Below the pieces are notes generated by a model. That model had not been told where the DNA came from and did no database searches. It saw only the letters and a list, made by a program, of their open reading frames with translations. Below are positions 45,101 to 56,406 of a DNA stretch of 64,000 nt, piece by piece. Source of the stretch: Sphingomonas guangdongensis (GTDB lineage: Bacteria; Pseudomonadota; Alphaproteobacteria; Sphingomonadales; Sphingomonadaceae); contig NZ_OBMI01000002.1 of assembly GCF_900199185.1 (NCBI RefSeq), forward strand, positions 434,001-498,000, read 5' to 3'. Both the position numbers and the translations under genes were made by a program. How positions within the stretch are numbered: the first letter of the stretch is position 1; each line of letters begins with the position of its first letter.

Positions 45101-47591
45101 GGTGGCGGATGCGGCCTTCGCCAACAAGACCGGCCTCGAGCAGTTCGTCATTATCGACAACTCGGCGGGTGTCGTCACCCACACGCTGGGCACGAACTTC
45201 GATGCGACCGGCATCTTCACGGTGCGGGTGCTCGGCAACGGTAACGACACGATCGATGCCGGTGCCATCACGCGCGGCCTGCTGGTCTTCACCGGATCGG
45301 GCAGCGTCCTGACGGGTGCGGGCAGCGACGAGGTGCGGATCGCGCAGGGGGAGAATCCGGCGCAGGGCGGTGCCCTTTTCGCCGTGCAGAACAACAGTGC
45401 AATCTCGCTGGGCGCTGGCGACGACATTCTGCGTACCTACTTCAACACGTCGTACACCGCGGCAATCGCCGGTGGGGCTGGTACCGACCAGATCATCGTC
45501 GGGACCGGCTACAGCATCCACACCTCGGGTACCGCCACGGGTAACCGCGGCAACGCTGGCGCCGCGTACGCGGTGGCGCTCGGCGCCAATGTCACGGGCT
45601 TCGAACAGCTGACGCTGCTCGGCGGAGACGCGGCAATCGACAATGCAACCGGGGCTGACGTCGCCGGTAACACGATTGCCTACACCGTGACGCTGCAGAG
45701 CGCCAACGTGGCCGAGGGCACCCGCTTCGTGGTGGATGCAACCGGCCTGGCCACGGGTGTCGTGACCGGCTTCGGCGGTGACGGCGTGATCGGCGGCACC
45801 ACGACCGACACCACCTCGAACGACACGGTGAACCTCAACGCCTCGGCGGTGACGGGTAATCGCTCGATCGAGTTCCGCGGGTCGGCCAACGCCGACGTCG
45901 TGGTCGGCTCGGCGGGCAGCGACCTGATCGACGGTGGTGCCGGCAACGACAATCTGGCGGGCGGCGCAGGTGACGACATCATCCGCGGCGGTGCCGGCAA
46001 CGACACGATTACCGTCACGGCGCAGCAGTTCGGCAACGACAACGACCAGGTCGATGGCGGTGCCGGCACGGATCAGCTCGGCATCACCGGCGGCGGCGAT
46101 ATCGGCGACTTCGGCTTCAGCGGCCGGTTCACCAGCATCGAGGCGCTGCTGCTCTCCAACGGCGTCTACAACTTCAGCGCTGGTCAGTTCGCCCAGGCTG
46201 CCGGCATCCTGACCTACTCGTTCGGAGCAAACGCTTCCGGCAGCACGCTGTCGGTCGGCGGCCTGAGCACCGGCGCCACGCTGAACGACGTGCTGGTCAA
46301 CAACAACAACGTGACCTTCAACGGGTCGGCGTTCGCCGACACGTTCAACCTGGGTGGCCTGAACGCCGCCGGGACGGCTCAGACGGGCGGCGGCAATGAC
46401 ACCGTTCGTGCGGGAGCGGGTGCCGATATCATCAATTTCGGCGGAACGCTGCAGAATGGCACCACGGACATCGTCGACGGTGGTGCGGGTAGCGACACGC
46501 TGAACGTTGGTGTGAACGGTGCGGGGTATGCCGGACAGACTGTCACTCTTACGGCGACCGTTGCTGGCGGGGTCGTGACCGCTGGCGTCTACTCGGTCGA
46601 GACCGTGAATCTGGCAGGTGGCGTGGTGGCCGGTGGCGCGACAACGGCGAACCCGAGCGGGACGCCCGGTGTTGCGAATTCCTACACCGTCAATGTCGAT
46701 GACACCACGTTCGACGCAACGACGGCGTCGCTGACGATCAATGGTGGTGCGCTCGGGGTTGGCACCGGTGCTGGCACCGATGGTATCTTCGGCACGGCCG
46801 ATGACGTTGTGACCGGTTCGCTTACGCTGAATGGTGGTGGCGTAACCGGTGGCGGTCACTCGCTCATCGTCACCGGCGGTGGCGCTGCTGACCAGCTTAC
46901 CGGCGGCGCGGGTGCGGATACGCTGAACGGCGGTGCGGGTGGGGACACCATCACTGGTGGAGCCGGTGCGGACGTCATCGACGGCGGATCGGGCGACGAC
47001 ACGCTCAACGGTGGTACGGGCAACGACACCATTACTGGTGGCGTTGGTGTGGATAGTATCAATGGTGGCGCCGGTGTGGACCTGATCAATCTCGGCTCGG
47101 ATGGGGCGCGTGATACGGTCACGGTCACCAACGGAGAGGCACCGCGTGCCGACCAGGCCGGGATCGAGACGATCAATGGCTTCACTATCGGTACCATCGC
47201 CGGTCCAGACGGGGTCGCCGGCAACGCGGACGACGTTTATCTCGCGACGGCGGATCTGATCGACTTCGGCTCTGGCCTAATCAACGAGAACTCGACCTCG
47301 ATCGAGAACGGCGTGGTTCAGACCGGTTCCGTGCTCGGTTCGGCGATCGCAACTTCGACCAGCCTGCTGGCGGCCATCCAGCTTGTTGAGCAGGAGTTCC
47401 AGTCGGACGGCGCGACCAACAACGGCGTCGTCGCCTTCACCTACAACGGCAACCTCTACATCGGTGAGATCACCGGCGTGCAGGGCACCGAGGCGTTCAC
47501 CGATATCGTGCAGGTTACCGGCGTTACCACGGTGACCGGCCTGGTTGATCCGGCGGACGTCCCGGGCACGGCGCTCGGCCTGTACATCTGA
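42150..47591 (+). CDS. Giant RTX calcium-binding protein, S-layer-like T1SS substrate
   Basis: An 1813-residue acidic, Gly/Asn/Asp/Thr-rich protein without signal peptide. A Calx-beta domain lies near residues 148-250. RTX nonapeptide arrays (GGxGxDxxx type) occur near 552-620, 890-955, 1243-1312, 1412-1455 and 1573-1650, separated by beta-rich segments of about 300 residues. The C-terminus is hydrophobic ([23 protein letters not shown]), suitable as an uncleaved T1SS signal. It is the likely cargo of the upstream transporters. The layout resembles Caulobacter RsaA, an S-layer protein, but adhesin or biofilm function is equally possible. Confidence 0.9.
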   Translation: MAQITLGSGESANGGNPTFGNNTIFGTTGGSETVIVGGGQQIFGADFNAGGDTIVLSGAASQYAISRSGSTIVITGPNGTEVRLPAPNPTLTVAQQPNIVFNNGTLGTAGDDVSFKLASTTTGSFTLGTQAITTTPTTVGGGTQVPGGTTVNVTATDVSEGGAILYTFTLSAASTTAITLNVATVGGTATASTDYTPVATTVTFAPGQTTAFLNVQTLSDGTPNEAAETVTLQVSLPTGVTLAATADLTAQINADPITVTQFLLTTGNDTAVGTAAQDRIVGAQDITLPGKLLSANDIVNGGDGTDTLELTNAIGNASPNVLADTDLTNVTNVEVLNTNYASVQLGAQADKAGIVTVDTRTRTDADNNNNNFPNNGTVLDLTSDANGDGTVDFNNVLSVSMGNSTADTIRFNLAAAAGSSFDTGSTFRPAATVGNPNPVAFGTQDQLNIIGNATPIRVTFTSAAVGNGSAFDANTTTLAVQLQAEDGNDGLTGGIVRADDEGLTIFGTNAAGTAQQFDVRDVSGIQRGTFSLVVLGTSVAETFNVTAASTYVNAGGGNDTVNGSAFADFLVGGAGNDVLFGNAGVDSILGGAGNDLISGGTGIDALLDGGEGSDIYLFANGEFVANEAITDSGTGASDVDYLAITSVTPLTDAQFAGRTGIEGVASNVTSGVIDGTAEVTLSTNAETIGVRTVYGSDDDVDASAYTAGLTVYGIGAVTTGAGADTVVLQNQTQQQTTLLLSAGFPSSSAGTQAYGGSAVLGTGDDTLIAGYALSNGVVSNTLSGGAGSDTLVLGGSVNGQGGVLAANTNITYTLAFGTQVTGFETFRIINAGATAAVAYNLTVTDSNVAANSVLTVDATSLRGTVALANGVVASEVLTLDGSQLSATRGLNVAGGSANDVLTGGAGADSLNGGDGNDTLVGGAGADFLSGDSGDDLLTGGAGADTLNGGAGNDGYLFGEGELIAEDVIADTGGSDRIAVTTATAVADAAFANKTGLEQFVIIDNSAGVVTHTLGTNFDATGIFTVRVLGNGNDTIDAGAITRGLLVFTGSGSVLTGAGSDEVRIAQGENPAQGGALFAVQNNSAISLGAGDDILRTYFNTSYTAAIAGGAGTDQIIVGTGYSIHTSGTATGNRGNAGAAYAVALGANVTGFEQLTLLGGDAAIDNATGADVAGNTIAYTVTLQSANVAEGTRFVVDATGLATGVVTGFGGDGVIGGTTTDTTSNDTVNLNASAVTGNRSIEFRGSANADVVVGSAGSDLIDGGAGNDNLAGGAGDDIIRGGAGNDTITVTAQQFGNDNDQVDGGAGTDQLGITGGGDIGDFGFSGRFTSIEALLLSNGVYNFSAGQFAQAAGILTYSFGANASGSTLSVGGLSTGATLNDVLVNNNNVTFNGSAFADTFNLGGLNAAGTAQTGGGNDTVRAGAGADIINFGGTLQNGTTDIVDGGAGSDTLNVGVNGAGYAGQTVTLTATVAGGVVTAGVYSVETVNLAGGVVAGGATTANPSGTPGVANSYTVNVDDTTFDATTASLTINGGALGVGTGAGTDGIFGTADDVVTGSLTLNGGGVTGGGHSLIVTGGGAADQLTGGAGADTLNGGAGGDTITGGAGADVIDGGSGDDTLNGGTGNDTITGGVGVDSINGGAGVDLINLGSDGARDTVTVTNGEAPRADQAGIETINGFTIGTIAGPDGVAGNADDVYLATADLIDFGSGLINENSTSIENGVVQTGSVLGSAIATSTSLLAAIQLVEQEFQSDGATNNGVVAFTYNGNLYIGEITGVQGTEAFTDIVQVTGVTTVTGLVDPADVPGTALGLYI

Positions 47592-47612
47592 TCATAACAA
47601 CTGTTTGATCTC

Positions 47613-47653
47613 GGGGGCGTCGCGGAGTGCATCCGCGGCGCCCCTTCTTTTTG
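47613..47653 (+). terminator. Rho-independent terminator after the RTX gene
   Basis: GGGGGCGTCGCGGA pairs with TCCGCGGCGCCCC around a GTGCA loop, followed by TTCTTTTT. It lies 21 nt after the stop codon, typical for a highly expressed gene. Confidence 0.92.
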
Positions 47654-48791
47654 AAGAGTGGCAGTTGCGCCTGGTGAAAGGCGATCTTCGTGCAAGCCCC
47701 GGTCTGGCGTATCGGGCCAGTGGCTTACCTTTGTTCGTCTTGCTGCTGCCGGTGCTGGCTACGGAAGCTGCCATCTGCGAAGTTTCTGCTCATCATCGAT
47801 GGTATACGACCGGCGGAAAGCGTCAGGGTTGGGCTTTCAAACGTGGTTGTAGGGGGGAGTTGGTGCTGGTCTGCCGCAGCGGAGCGCGACCTTTGCGTCG
47901 ACCGCGGCCGGCGTTAATGACGCCGTCGTCCGACCGATGCTGAAAAACTGACGGGCAGGTTGCCGCATCCGGGTAATCAGCCGTCTCGGCGTGCCGCAGC
48001 ACGGCCGGTGCGTCTTCATCTATGCGATCGGCTGGGGTCATCTGCGCCCAGCAAGACCTGTGTCGTTGAGCGATAAACGATAGCGCGCGAAGGCGGCGCC
48101 AGCGCTTAGCTGCTCGGGGCGACATGGCGACGAAGCCACTCAGGTCTATTGTGGAATAGGTAACCGCGCCGGCACCGGGTTAGCGAGCTCGCGGATTGTC
48201 GTCACGTTCTGCCATTGGCCTGTCGAGGCGCAGAGTGGCTACGTCAGGGACGCCTAGTCTAATCCGGCTTGGACAACGATGGCGCGGTTCGTCGCGACGA
48301 TCGATCTTCGGTTGGGCGCTGCTTTTTTTCAGGTGACGCTGCTACCCGTCTCGCTGCTCGTCCAGAGCTTCGGCAGCTTCGGATCACACTGCCGGAAGCG
48401 AAGCGGCATCGCGCGCGCCGGAATTTTTAAAGGCTGATCATGCCGCAGCCTGTTCGCGGCGGCTCGTGCGTCACCATGCAGTTCGCCTTGCACGATGGAT
48501 GCGATGCCGGACACTGACTGGTTCATCGCCGCTCATTGGCGAGATGTGAGCAGAAGGGCAGCGTGGTTGTACACTGGCAGGGTTTTACGGAACTCGAGCT
48601 TTCGCGAAAGCTCTGAACGGCGAATCACTGCCGCGGCCGGCTCGCGCTCCGGATCTGCCAACCGTCGCTCTTGCCCGATACGCGACTCCACAGGCCCATG
48701 ATCTCAGCGAAGCGGAGCCGCAAACCGACAAGTCGCCTCGTGCATAGCTACGTCTGGCGACAGCCGGGGGCCGACGGGCACCCGGCTGAAG
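47654..48791. other. Gene-free tract of atypical composition
   Basis: About 1.14 kb between the RTX terminator and DUF2945. The base composition is lower in GC than the flanks, with several T-rich words, and the six frames hold only short open stretches without the local third-position GC bias. None has a credible ribosome site, and no translated piece matched a family I recognise. It could be the residue of decayed genes or an old insertion. Confidence 0.55.
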
Positions 48792-48998
48792 TCACCCCTT
48801 CTTCAGCGCGTCCGGCTTGTGCGCGGCCTTGCCGCCCTTGTCGCTCTTGACGATATATTGCGGATCGTCGCTCGACGCGCGGACTTTGTGGCCCTTGATC
48901 TGGGTGTCGGAGGTGACCTTCTTCTCGACCTCGCCGTGGGCGGTGCCGCCGTGCGAGTTCCAGGTCACCTTGTCGCCCTTGTGCAGTTCCTTCGCCAT
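48792..48998 (-). CDS. DUF2945 small protein (TUDOR-like)
   Basis: A 68-residue basic protein matching DUF2945, formerly called hypervirulence-associated TUDOR domain. Typical segments are [21 protein letters not shown] and [25 protein letters not shown] 48998 follows GGAGACGA. Homologs are stress- or plasmid-linked small proteins of unknown function, possibly binding nucleic acid. Confidence 0.88.
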   Translation of the reverse strand: MAKELHKGDKVTWNSHGGTAHGEVEKKVTSDTQIKGHKVRASSDDPQYIVKSDKGGKAAHKPDALKKG

Positions 48999-49209
48999 CA
49001 CTCGTCTCCTTCAGGGCGTCACAATCCATGGGTCGCCACGGCGGTTGCACTCCACCGGGTGCCCGGTCCGATATCGTGCAGGCCGCCCACGGTCCGATCG
49101 GCACGCGCGGGTCGGACATATGCTTCACTTGCGCGGCGATTGCGGGCAGAAGGCCGCGCACGTGATCAGGCCGGGCAGTGGGCGCCGGCCGCCCCTGGGA
49201 GCAAGCAGC

Positions 49210-49830
49210 GTGACTGACAGCGGCGAGCCCGCGGGCGGCGATCTGATCCGGCCGACGCCCAAGATCCCGGTGCCCGACGACGTCGCGGCCGCCGTCGCGA
49301 CGCTGATCCGCTGGGCGGGAGACGACCCCAGTCGCGAGGGGCTGCGCGACACGCCGCAGCGCGTGGCGCGGGCGTGGCGGGAGTATTGCAGCGGCTACCA
49401 GGACGACCCCGCACATCATCTGTCGCGGGTGTTCGAGGAGGTCGGCGGCTACGATGAAATCGTGCTGCTGAAGGACATACCGTTCCAGTCGCACTGCGAG
49501 CACCACATGGCGCCGATCATCGGCCGCGCGCACATCGCTTATCTGCCGAAGGACCACGTGGTCGGCATCTCCAAGCTCGCGCGCGTGCTCCACGCCTATG
49601 CACGGCGGCTGCAGGTGCAGGAGCGGCTGACGGCCGAAGTTGCCGACTGCATCTGGGCGGGCCTGCGACCCCGCGGCGTCGCCGTCGTGATCGAGGCGAG
49701 CCACGCCTGCATGACCGCCCGCGGCGTTCGCACTCCGGGGGTCGGCATGGTGACGAGCCGGATGATGGGCGTGTTCCGCGACGATGAGCGCAGCCGCAAG
49801 GAAGTGCTGGCGCTGATGGGTCGCGGCTAG
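49210..49830 (+). CDS. folE: GTP cyclohydrolase I
   Basis: A 206-residue FolE-type enzyme making 7,8-dihydroneopterin triphosphate for folate. Zinc and catalytic motifs include [46 protein letters not shown] and [12 protein letters not shown]. The GTG at 49210 is preceded by GGGAG and gives the usual length. A longer in-frame extension upstream is not conserved. Confidence 0.95.
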   Translation: MTDSGEPAGGDLIRPTPKIPVPDDVAAAVATLIRWAGDDPSREGLRDTPQRVARAWREYCSGYQDDPAHHLSRVFEEVGGYDEIVLLKDIPFQSHCEHHMAPIIGRAHIAYLPKDHVVGISKLARVLHAYARRLQVQERLTAEVADCIWAGLRPRGVAVVIEASHACMTARGVRTPGVGMVTSRMMGVFRDDERSRKEVLALMGRG

Positions 49831-49890
49831 CGACTGGCGCGGTTCCGCCATCCGGTCCATACTGGCGCCGCAACGGTCGGGGGGTCGGTG

Positions 49891-50913
49891 ATGCGCGCGA
49901 TTGCATACCTGTTGGCGGCACTGGCAACGACGACGTCGGCAACGGCGCAGAAGCGCGCGCCCGGGCCGGTCATTGACATGCACATCCATGCCTACGGGGC
50001 AAATGGGGAGGGGCCGCCGTCGTACGTTTGTGCACCGCAGCCGACGTTCCGGCCGCTCGATCCCGGCAGGAACGGGGCGGGGCTGCCCGCCTACATGACC
50101 GCGATGTTTGGCGATCCTGCGTGCCCGCGGCGGTTCCGATCGGTGAGCAGCGATGACGAGCTGCGGACGCGAACGATCGCCGAGCTGCGCGCGAACAACG
50201 TCTATGCGGTCGCGGGCGGTCTGCCGCCCTATGTCGACCGCTGGCTGGCCGACGCGCCCGACCGACTGCTCCCCGCGATCGGCCACAACACGCCGGAGCG
50301 GCTGCCGCCGGTCGAGGAGCTGCGCCGCCGCCATGCCGCCGGGCGGCTGGTGGCGCTGTCCGAGCTGAGCCAGCAGTACAACGGTGTCGCGCCGGACGAT
50401 CCGCGGCTGGAACTCTATTGGGCGCTGGCCGAGGAGCTGGATGTGCCGGTCGGCATCCACATGGGACCCGGACCGCCGGGCGTCACTTATTTCGCGTCGC
50501 CCAAGTACCGCGCGGCGCTATCCGATCCGCTGCTGCTGGAGCCGGTGCTGGTCCGGCACCCGAAGCTGCGCGTCTTCGTCATCCACGCCGGTTACCCGCA
50601 CAAGGAGCGGATGATGGCGCTGATGGCCGCCTATCCGCAGGTCTATGCCGAGTTCGGTTTCCTGACGGTCGGCTACCGTGACAGCGACATCTGGCCGTAC
50701 CTGCGCGCCTTCATCGATGCCGGATTCGAGGATCGCATCCTCTACGGCACCGATCAGATGGTATGGCCGGAGCTGGTCACCGTGGGGATCGAACGGGTGC
50801 GCGGCGCGCCATGGATCACCGACGCGCAGAAGCGCAAGTTCCTGTACGACAATGCCGCGCGCTTCCTGCGGATCGATCCGGCGAAGACCGGCGTGCTGAG
50901 CCGTGCGCGCTGA
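49891..50913 (+). CDS. Secreted amidohydrolase-2 family protein
   Basis: A 340-residue TIM-barrel metal hydrolase with a signal peptide (about residues 1-19). The metal-site motif DMHIHAYG lies just after the signal, and further barrel motifs are GIHMGPGPPG, VFVIHAGYPHK and ILYGTDQMVWPE. The family includes decarboxylases and amidohydrolases with one metal ion. The substrate is unknown; export distinguishes it from cytosolic relatives. Confidence 0.87.
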   Translation: MRAIAYLLAALATTTSATAQKRAPGPVIDMHIHAYGANGEGPPSYVCAPQPTFRPLDPGRNGAGLPAYMTAMFGDPACPRRFRSVSSDDELRTRTIAELRANNVYAVAGGLPPYVDRWLADAPDRLLPAIGHNTPERLPPVEELRRRHAAGRLVALSELSQQYNGVAPDDPRLELYWALAEELDVPVGIHMGPGPPGVTYFASPKYRAALSDPLLLEPVLVRHPKLRVFVIHAGYPHKERMMALMAAYPQVYAEFGFLTVGYRDSDIWPYLRAFIDAGFEDRILYGTDQMVWPELVTVGIERVRGAPWITDAQKRKFLYDNAARFLRIDPAKTGVLSRAR

Positions 50914-50921
50914 AACGGAAA

Positions 50922-50954
50922 GGGGCGCGGCCACCACCCGGTGACCGTGCCCCT
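50922..50954. terminator. Bidirectional hairpin between convergent genes
   Basis: GGGGCGCGGCCACC pairs with GGTGACCGTGCCCC with two mismatches. It is flanked by TTTCCGTTT on the minus strand and a short CTT on the plus strand. It lies between the amidohydrolase and the convergent secreted-protein gene. Confidence 0.75.
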
Positions 50955-50980
50955 TCGCCGGCGTCAGGCGGTGACGGCGA

Positions 50981-51466
50981 TCAGCCGCCGCGCTGGCGGC
51001 ACTTGTCGGTCTGACCCTTCTTGCAGATCGGGTAGCTCTGCAGCGGCGCGGGCGCCGGATAGGCCTGGGCGGGCGACGGCGCCGGCTGGAACACCACCTG
51101 CGCACCCGGCGCGGGCTGGCCGGAGAGCGGCGGCGTGGACGGCATGTAGCCGCCGGCGGACATGGTGCCTGTGCCCATGCCCGTGCCGCTCATCGGCGCG
51201 CCCATCGGCGCTGCACCGGCCGGGGCGGGCGCCGGATCGGTCTGGGTGGTCATGGTGTCCGCACCTGGGGCCGGAGCCGGCGTCTGGGTGGCGGTGGTGC
51301 CGTCCGGCGACGCCGGCGGTGTCTGCATCGTCGTGTCGGGCGAGCCCGGGTCGGCGGGTGCCGGGGTCGACGTCGGCGGCGTGGTCTGCGGCGCGTTTGT
51401 CATGGTGTCCTGCGCGACAGCGGCGGTGCTCAGCGCCAGCGCGCTGGCGAACAACAGGGCTTTCAT
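50981..51466 (-). CDS. Secreted Pro/Thr/Ala-rich protein
   Basis: A 161-residue protein with a clear signal peptide (residues 1-18, ending A-V-A). The mature protein is almost entirely Pro, Thr, Ala, Gly and Met, ending in a basic CKKGQTDKCRQRGG segment with two Cys residues. It is probably a disordered periplasmic or surface protein. No domain was recognised. Confidence 0.7.
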   Translation of the reverse strand: MKALLFASALALSTAAVAQDTMTNAPQTTPPTSTPAPADPGSPDTTMQTPPASPDGTTATQTPAPAPGADTMTTQTDPAPAPAGAAPMGAPMSGTGMGTGTMSAGGYMPSTPPLSGQPAPGAQVVFQPAPSPAQAYPAPAPLQSYPICKKGQTDKCRQRGG

Positions 51467-51562
51467 GTCCCCAAACTCCTCAAATACGGCGCACGTCCGG
51501 GGTGCGTCGGGAGGGGTAACGTCACAGCCGCCGAGTCGTTGCCCGACCGGACCGATTTGCGG

Positions 51563-52260
<698 letters not shown>

Positions 52261-52264
<4 letters not shown>

Positions 52265-52968
52265 TTCCCCCCGGTTTCGCCCGCGTCCGCATCGCCCATG
52301 TAGCGACCGGTGGCGGCAAAGAAGACCATCTCGGCGACGTTCGTCGCGTGATCGCCGATCCGTTCCAGATTTTTGGCGACGAACAGCAGGTGCGCGACCT
52401 CCCCGATCACCTTCGGGTTCTCGACCATGAAGGTCACAAGCACGCGGAAGATCGAGTTGTAGAAATCGTCCAGCGCATTGTCGCGCTGGCACACTTCGGC
52501 GGCGGCGTCGGCGTCGCGCCGGGCAAAGGCGTCGAGCACGTCGCGCACCATGTCGCTGGCGAGCATCGCCATCGCGGGTAGGATCGACAGCGCCTCGATT
52601 CGGTCGGGGCCGGTGTGGATCAGCGGGACGCGCTTGGCGATGTTCTTGGCGTAATCGCCGATCCGCTCGATAACCGCGGCGATCTTCAGCGCGGCGACCA
52701 CCTCGCGCAGGTCGTCGGCCATCGGCGCGCGCAGCGCGATGACGCGCACCGCCAGCCGCTCCACTTCCGCCTCGATCGCGTCGATCGCCTTGTCCTTGGC
52801 GCGGACTTGGCGCGCGAGCACGGCGTCGCCGCGCTGAAGCGCGGTCATCGCATCGGCGATCGCCTGTTCCGCCAGACCGCCCATCTGCGAGATCAGCCCG
52901 CGCAGCTGGCCGATGTCCTGGTCGAACGCCTTGACCGTATGTTCCTGTCCGGTTGTCACGCCTGTCAT
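52261..52968 (-). CDS. phoU: Phosphate signalling protein PhoU
   Basis: A 235-residue helical protein with two PhoU repeats (FDQDIGQLRGLISQMGGLAEQAI; RIGDYAKNIAKRVPL and RIGDHATNVAEM). PhoU links the Pst transporter to PhoR and keeps the Pho system off when phosphate is plentiful. The ATG at 52968 is used; a TTG two codons upstream would overlap pstB. Confidence 0.94.
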
Positions 52969-52970
52969 CC

Positions 52971-53738
52971 TCAACCGTACCGACCGGTGATGTAGTCCTT
53001 CGTCCGCGCTTCCTTGGGCGCGGTGAAGATCGTGTCGGTCGCGTCATATTCGACCAGCTGGCCGAGGTGGAAGAAGGCGGTGCGCTGCGATACGCGCGCG
53101 GCCTGCTGCATGTTGTGGGTGACGATCACGATCGCGTAGTTGCCCCTCAGCTCGGCGATCAATTCCTCGATCCGCGCGGTCGCGATCGGATCAAGCGCGG
53201 AGCAGGGCTCGTCCATCAGGATTACTTCCGGATCGACTGCAATCGCGCGCGCGATGCACAGCCGCTGCTGCTGCCCGCCCGACAGCGCCGTGCCGCTGTC
53301 CGAGAGGCGATCCTTGACCTCGTCCCACAACCCGGCGCGCTTCAGCGAGCGCTGGACGATCGCCTCCAGGTCGCTCTTGTGGCGGGCGAGCCCGTGAATG
53401 CGCGGGCCGTAGGCGACATTCTCGAAGATCGACTTGGGGAAGGGGTTCGGTTTTTGGAATACCATGCCGACCCGGGCGCGGAGCTGCACCACATCCATTC
53501 CGGCCGAGTAGATGTCCTCCCCATCGAGGGCGATCTGACCCTCCACCCGGGCGGCGGGAATGGTGTCGTTCATGCGGTTGAGCGTGCGCAGGAAGGTCGA
53601 CTTGCCGCAGCCCGAGGGGCCGATGAATGCGGTGACCTCGTCGGTCGGCACGTCGATGGTGACGCTCTTCACCGCCTGTTTGGGACCGTAGAAGACGCTG
53701 ACGTCGCGCGCCGTCATCTTGGGTTGGGCAAAGGTCAC
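52971..53738 (-). CDS. pstB: Phosphate ABC transporter ATPase
   Basis: A 255-residue ATPase with Walker [10 protein letters not shown], signature [15 protein letters not shown] and Walker [14 protein letters not shown]. The GTG start at 53738 overlaps the pstA stop. Normal PstB length and motifs. Confidence 0.96.
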   Translation of the reverse strand: MTFAQPKMTARDVSVFYGPKQAVKSVTIDVPTDEVTAFIGPSGCGKSTFLRTLNRMNDTIPAARVEGQIALDGEDIYSAGMDVVQLRARVGMVFQKPNPFPKSIFENVAYGPRIHGLARHKSDLEAIVQRSLKRAGLWDEVKDRLSDSGTALSGGQQQRLCIARAIAVDPEVILMDEPCSALDPIATARIEELIAELRGNYAIVIVTHNMQQAARVSQRTAFFHLGQLVEYDATDTIFTAPKEARTKDYITGRYG

Positions 53739-55033
53739 CAGCGGGTCTCGAACTTGTTGCGGAGGTAGATGGCAGCTGCGTTCATCGCGAGCAGGAAGGC
53801 GAGCAGCACGATGATGGCCGCGGACGTCTTCTCCACGAACCCGCGGCTGACCTCGTCCGACCAAAGGAAGATCTGGACCGGCAGCACCGTTGCCGGATCG
53901 GCGAGGCCGCCCGGCGGGCTGGCGATGAAGGCGCGCATGCCGATCATCAGCAGCGGTGCCGTCTCACCGAGCGCGCGGGCCATGCCGATGATCGTGCCCG
54001 TCAGGATGCCGGGCAGCGCAAGCGGCAGGACGTGGTGGAACACGACCTGGATGCGGCTTGCGCCAATCCCGAAGGCGGCGTCGCGGATCGACGGCGGCAC
54101 CGCCTTGATCGCGTTGCGCCCGGCGATGACGATCACCGGCATGATCATCAGCGCGAGCGTGAGCCCGCCGACCAGCGGGGCGGAGCGGGGCAGGTGGAGC
54201 GTGTTCAGGAACACCGCGAGCCCGAGCAGCCCGAAGATGATGGAGGGTACCGCCGCCAGATTGTTGATCGATACCTCGATCAGGTCGGTCCAGCGATTAC
54301 GCCCGGCATATTCCTCCAGGTAGATCGCCGACAGCACGCCGACCGGGAAGGCGACCAGCAGCGTCACCGCCATGGTCAGCAGCGAGCCCTTGAGCGCCCC
54401 CCAGATGCCGACCGCGCCGGGATCGGTGGCGTCGGCGCGGGTAAAAAAGTCCCAGTTGATCGCTGTGGAGAGGAGGCGCAGACCCTCCAGCCGCGCGACC
54501 ACTGCTTCGTCGTCCGCGCGTCCCGCGCCGCGCGCAGCCGCGTCGATGCCGCTCGAGGCGGGCACGTCGATCGCGGTGCGACGCGTGAGCAGGCCGGGAT
54601 CGGCCAGGACCGCGTCGCGAACCGTTAGCCACGCGCGATCGGCGATGTAGCGGTCGCCACCCTCGCCAAACGCCTGCACCGCCGCGCGCCCGACCGCACC
54701 CTGCAGCCCCGCGCCGGCGAGCGCGAGGTCGGCGCCGGAGCCGCGTAGCTGCCCGCGGGTGACCGGAAGGTTCAGCGCTGGAAAGTCGATCGACAGCCGG
54801 ACGTCCGTGCGCTGGAAACCACCCAGGCCGCTCGACAGCATGGAGGCGAGCAGGACAAGCAGGAAGCCGCACGACAGCGTCACCGCGGCAAGCCCCAGCA
54901 GCCGGAAGCGGCGCTCGGCCGCGTAGCGGCGGCGGATTCGGCCGCGCATGGCATCGGTGCGCCAGTCGGTCGGCGCCCGCGCCGCGGGCTCCGCCCCGAT
55001 GGCGGGGGCGCCGGCGACCAGGGTGCTACTCAT
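53735..55033 (-). CDS. pstA: Phosphate ABC transporter permease PstA (long form)
   Basis: A 432-residue permease, longer than E. coli PstA (about 296). After the first membrane helix (about 45-70) there is a ~140-residue periplasmic segment (DUF3333-type region) before the conserved six-helix core with the [24 protein letters not shown] and [17 protein letters not shown]-type loop. The long version is usual in alphaproteobacteria. Confidence 0.94.
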   Translation of the reverse strand: MSSTLVAGAPAIGAEPAARAPTDWRTDAMRGRIRRRYAAERRFRLLGLAAVTLSCGFLLVLLASMLSSGLGGFQRTDVRLSIDFPALNLPVTRGQLRGSGADLALAGAGLQGAVGRAAVQAFGEGGDRYIADRAWLTVRDAVLADPGLLTRRTAIDVPASSGIDAAARGAGRADDEAVVARLEGLRLLSTAINWDFFTRADATDPGAVGIWGALKGSLLTMAVTLLVAFPVGVLSAIYLEEYAGRNRWTDLIEVSINNLAAVPSIIFGLLGLAVFLNTLHLPRSAPLVGGLTLALMIMPVIVIAGRNAIKAVPPSIRDAAFGIGASRIQVVFHHVLPLALPGILTGTIIGMARALGETAPLLMIGMRAFIASPPGGLADPATVLPVQIFLWSDEVSRGFVEKTSAAIIVLLAFLLAMNAAAIYLRNKFETRW

Positions 55034-56399
55034 AGGCCTCCCGGTAGCGTTTGACGACGCGCAGCGCGACGATGTTGAGGAGGAAGGTGATGACGAACAG
55101 CGTGAGGCCGAGCGCGAAGGCGGCGAGCGTCTTGGCGCTGTCGAACTCGGCCTCGCCGGTCAGCAGGTCGACGATCTGCTTGGTGACCGTGGTCGCGCTC
55201 TCGAACGGGTTGAGCGTGATGGTGGCGGCGCCGGACGCGGCCATGACGACGATCATGGTCTCGCCAATTGCGCGGCTGACCGCGAGCAGGATGCCCGCGA
55301 CCACGCCCGGCAGCGCGGCCGGCAGCAGCACGCGGCGGATCGTCTCGTTGGTGGTCGCGCCCATCGCGAGGCTGCCGTCGCGCATCGCGGTGGGAACCGC
55401 GGCGATCGAGTCGTCGGCCATCGACGACACGAACGGGATGATCATCACGCCCATCACGAGCCCGGCCGACAGCGCGCTTTCCGAGCTGGCGTAGGGCATA
55501 CCGAGGGCCACCGCGATCTGGCGGATCGCGGGACCGACGGTCAGCGCCGCGAAATAGCCGTAGACCACGGTCGGCACGCCGGCCAGGATCTCCAGGCAGG
55601 GCTTGACCCAGCGACGGACCCGGGGATGCGCGTACTGGGTCAGGTAGACCGCGCTCATCAGCCCGAGGGGGATCGCGACGATCATCGCGATCACCGCACC
55701 GATGAAGAAGGTGCCCCAGAACAGCGGCACCGCGCCCAGCGACGCGCCGGGATCGCGCTGCGAGATGACCTGCGGGCTCCACGTCGTGCCGAAAAGGAAG
55801 TCGGTGACGGGCACGATCGCGAAGAAGCGCGCGCTCTCGAACACCAGGCTGAGGAAGATGCCAAGCGTGGTGAGGATCGCGATCAGCGACGCGACCAGCA
55901 GCGCCAGCATGACACCGCGCTCGACCTGGGCCCGCGCGCGGAACAGCGGCGTGATGCGGGAGAGCGCATAGGCGGCACCCGCAACGGCGAGCAGCACCAC
56001 GATCCCGGCGCCGATCCAGCGATAGAAGGACTGCGCCTGCGCGAAGACCGGCGCCAGCGCCTCCGACTCGTCGTAGAAGGCGCCGTAGCCGCGACCGAGC
56101 GCGAGGCTGCGCGCCTCCGCCAGGATCGAGTCCCGCTCGAACCCGCCCGCCGGCAGCACGGCGGCGGCTGGGTCGGCGAGGACGGAGGCGGTGACCAGCG
56201 ACGGGCTGAGCGCCGCCCAGATCGCAGCGAAGATCAGCGCCGGCACCACCGTCCAGAGCGCGACATAGGTCGCATGCTGGCGGGGGCGCGAGTGGAGCTG
56301 GGCCCCGCCGCGATCGAGCGCGATCGCCCGTGCCCGCGCGCTCAGCCACGCGATCAGGCCGAGGCCGAGCACCAGGAAGAGGAGCGCGAGCGGGTTCAC
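55026..56399 (-). CDS. pstC: Phosphate ABC transporter permease PstC
   Basis: A 457-residue permease. A GTG at 56399 gives the predicted first helix (NPLALLFLVLGLGLIAWL). An extra ~110-residue region with two helices precedes the PstC core (FGTTWSPQ, AIGETMIVVMAA, CLEILAGVPTVVYGYFA). It overlaps pstA by 8 nt. Confidence 0.93.
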   Translation of the reverse strand: MNPLALLFLVLGLGLIAWLSARARAIALDRGGAQLHSRPRQHATYVALWTVVPALIFAAIWAALSPSLVTASVLADPAAAVLPAGGFERDSILAEARSLALGRGYGAFYDESEALAPVFAQAQSFYRWIGAGIVVLLAVAGAAYALSRITPLFRARAQVERGVMLALLVASLIAILTTLGIFLSLVFESARFFAIVPVTDFLFGTTWSPQVISQRDPGASLGAVPLFWGTFFIGAVIAMIVAIPLGLMSAVYLTQYAHPRVRRWVKPCLEILAGVPTVVYGYFAALTVGPAIRQIAVALGMPYASSESALSAGLVMGVMIIPFVSSMADDSIAAVPTAMRDGSLAMGATTNETIRRVLLPAALPGVVAGILLAVSRAIGETMIVVMAASGAATITLNPFESATTVTKQIVDLLTGEAEFDSAKTLAAFALGLTLFVITFLLNIVALRVVKRYREAYE

Positions 56400-56406
56400 G
56401 GCGGCG

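Noticed and set aside
42123..46859. 1578-residue open frame antisense to the RTX gene
   Set aside because: It runs through the complement of a repetitive Gly/Asp/Thr coding sequence, where stops are rare. It shows no domain or ribosome site and its content mirrors the RTX repeats, so it is a shadow.
43800..47100. Regularly spaced repeats that could look like a CRISPR array
   Set aside because: They are in-frame protein repeats (RTX nonapeptides) with degenerate DNA, no constant direct repeat and no unique spacers.
47823..48125. 100-residue minus-strand frame in the atypical tract
   Set aside because: No ribosome site, no recognisable domain and no matching neighbour; kept only as a possible remnant in the tract description.
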